Source of the DNA: Rhodospirillales bacterium
GTDB taxonomy: Bacteria > Pseudomonadota > Alphaproteobacteria > Acetobacterales > Acetobacteraceae
Direction: 5' to 3'
Assembly: GCA_025352915.1 (NCBI GenBank)
Contig: JANXSA010000206.1
Location: 1 to 22,346 of the forward strand
DNA: 22,346 nucleotides
Below, piece after piece: positions 22,093 to 22,346 of this stretch (position 1 is the first letter of the stretch; every line of letters starts with the position of its first letter). The translations under genes and the position numbers were made by a program. Below the pieces are notes generated by a model. The model had not been told where the DNA came from. It was given only the letters and a program-made list of their open reading frames with translations, and did no database searches.

Positions 22093-22310
22093 AGCAAGCA
22101 GTTCTTTTTTTAAAAAAGAACCAAAAAACTTTTATCCCCATTCTCTTTGCTTCCTCCCGCTTGCGGGGGAAGCCGGAGGGGGCGCCAGACACCACACAAT
22201 ACTTCTCCCCCTGATCTTGAGCAAAGCAAAAAATCCACGCTTCCCTTGCTTGCTTTCGAAGCGAATTAAGTTTTTTTGCTTCTTTTTGTCCACAAAAAGA
22301 AGACTTCCTA
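22093..22310. repeat. paired hairpin element with long spacer
   Basis: The GTTC half (arms 22101-22110 and 22112-22121) is followed by CAAAAAACTTTTATCC. The CTTC half starts GAATTAAGTTTTTTTG near 22263 (arms 22279-22288 and 22293-22302, loop TCCA). The spacer of about 125 bp is the longest of the five. It includes a small G/C hairpin CCCGCTTGCGGG (about 22157-22168) with CCTCC before it and GGAGG after it. The GTTC half follows the crotonase-fold gene and the CTTC half precedes the gene that starts at 22336. Confidence 0.87.
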
Positions 22311-22335
22311 ACCTACCCCCAAGGAGCCCACCCCC

Positions 22336-22346
22336 ATGGAACAATG
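22336..22346 (+). CDS. start of a gene cut by the window edge
   Basis: ATG at 22336 is preceded by AAGGAG about 10 bases upstream, a strong ribosome-binding site, and follows a CTTC-type hairpin half as other genes do. Only three codons (M-E-Q) are visible, so the product cannot be named. Confidence 0.5.

Overview
The window reads as a chromosomal segment of a high-GC alphaproteobacterium. C-ending codons dominate, there is a PEP-CTERM exported protein, and the Mla genes include a STAS-fused permease. My best guess is Rhodospirillales/Acetobacteraceae; this is inferred from style and gene families, and no rRNA or marker gene is present to prove it. No tRNA, rRNA, CRISPR array, intact insertion sequence or prophage was found.

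Layout. Positions 1-109 are an unassigned, lower-GC edge. Three minus-strand genes follow: an LPLAT-like acyltransferase (138-821), a leaderless gamma-glutamyltransferase-family enzyme (951-2561) and an S9 prolyl-oligopeptidase-family peptidase (2692-4476). Next is a plus-strand catabolic group made of an SDR (4611-5354), a histidinol-dehydrogenase paralogue (5511-6818) and a second SDR (6890-7663). A PEP-CTERM gene (7725-8708, minus) is broken by one in-frame TGA. It is divergent from a DUF1003 membrane protein (9164-9688) across an AT-rich region. 3-hydroxyisobutyryl-CoA hydrolase (9766-10770) and a YqjE/YqjD-like membrane pair (10929-11595) lie on the minus strand.

From 11674 a long plus-strand run begins. 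It holds a PotA-type ATPase and a PotD-like binding protein with no permease between or beside them. These abut a phospholipid-transport (Mla/Pqi-like) set: STAS-MlaE fusion, MlaF, MlaD and a PqiC-like lipoprotein. Then come an 84-aa acidic protein with a very good sigma-54 promoter match and a long structured leader, a FabG-like SDR, an amidase, a flavoprotein gene broken by a single TAA, and a crotonase-fold protein lacking both usual catalytic glutamates. The next gene begins at the right edge.

The most striking non-gene feature is a family of intergenic A/T-stem hairpin elements. In five places they occur as an asymmetric pair. One end has a GTTC/GAAC hairpin, the other a CTTC/GAAG hairpin, and inverted tails (CAAAAAACTTTTATCC and its complement) face each other across a variable spacer. 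In four of the five pairs the GTTC end follows a stop codon and the CTTC end precedes the next start. Individual copies supply stop or TTG start codons to neighbouring genes, and one pair sits inside the mla operon. A second family, of G/C-rich double hairpins, occurs at 6825-6873 and 19104-19232. Two genes carrying one nonsense codon each in otherwise intact frames point to recent decay or to sequence errors.
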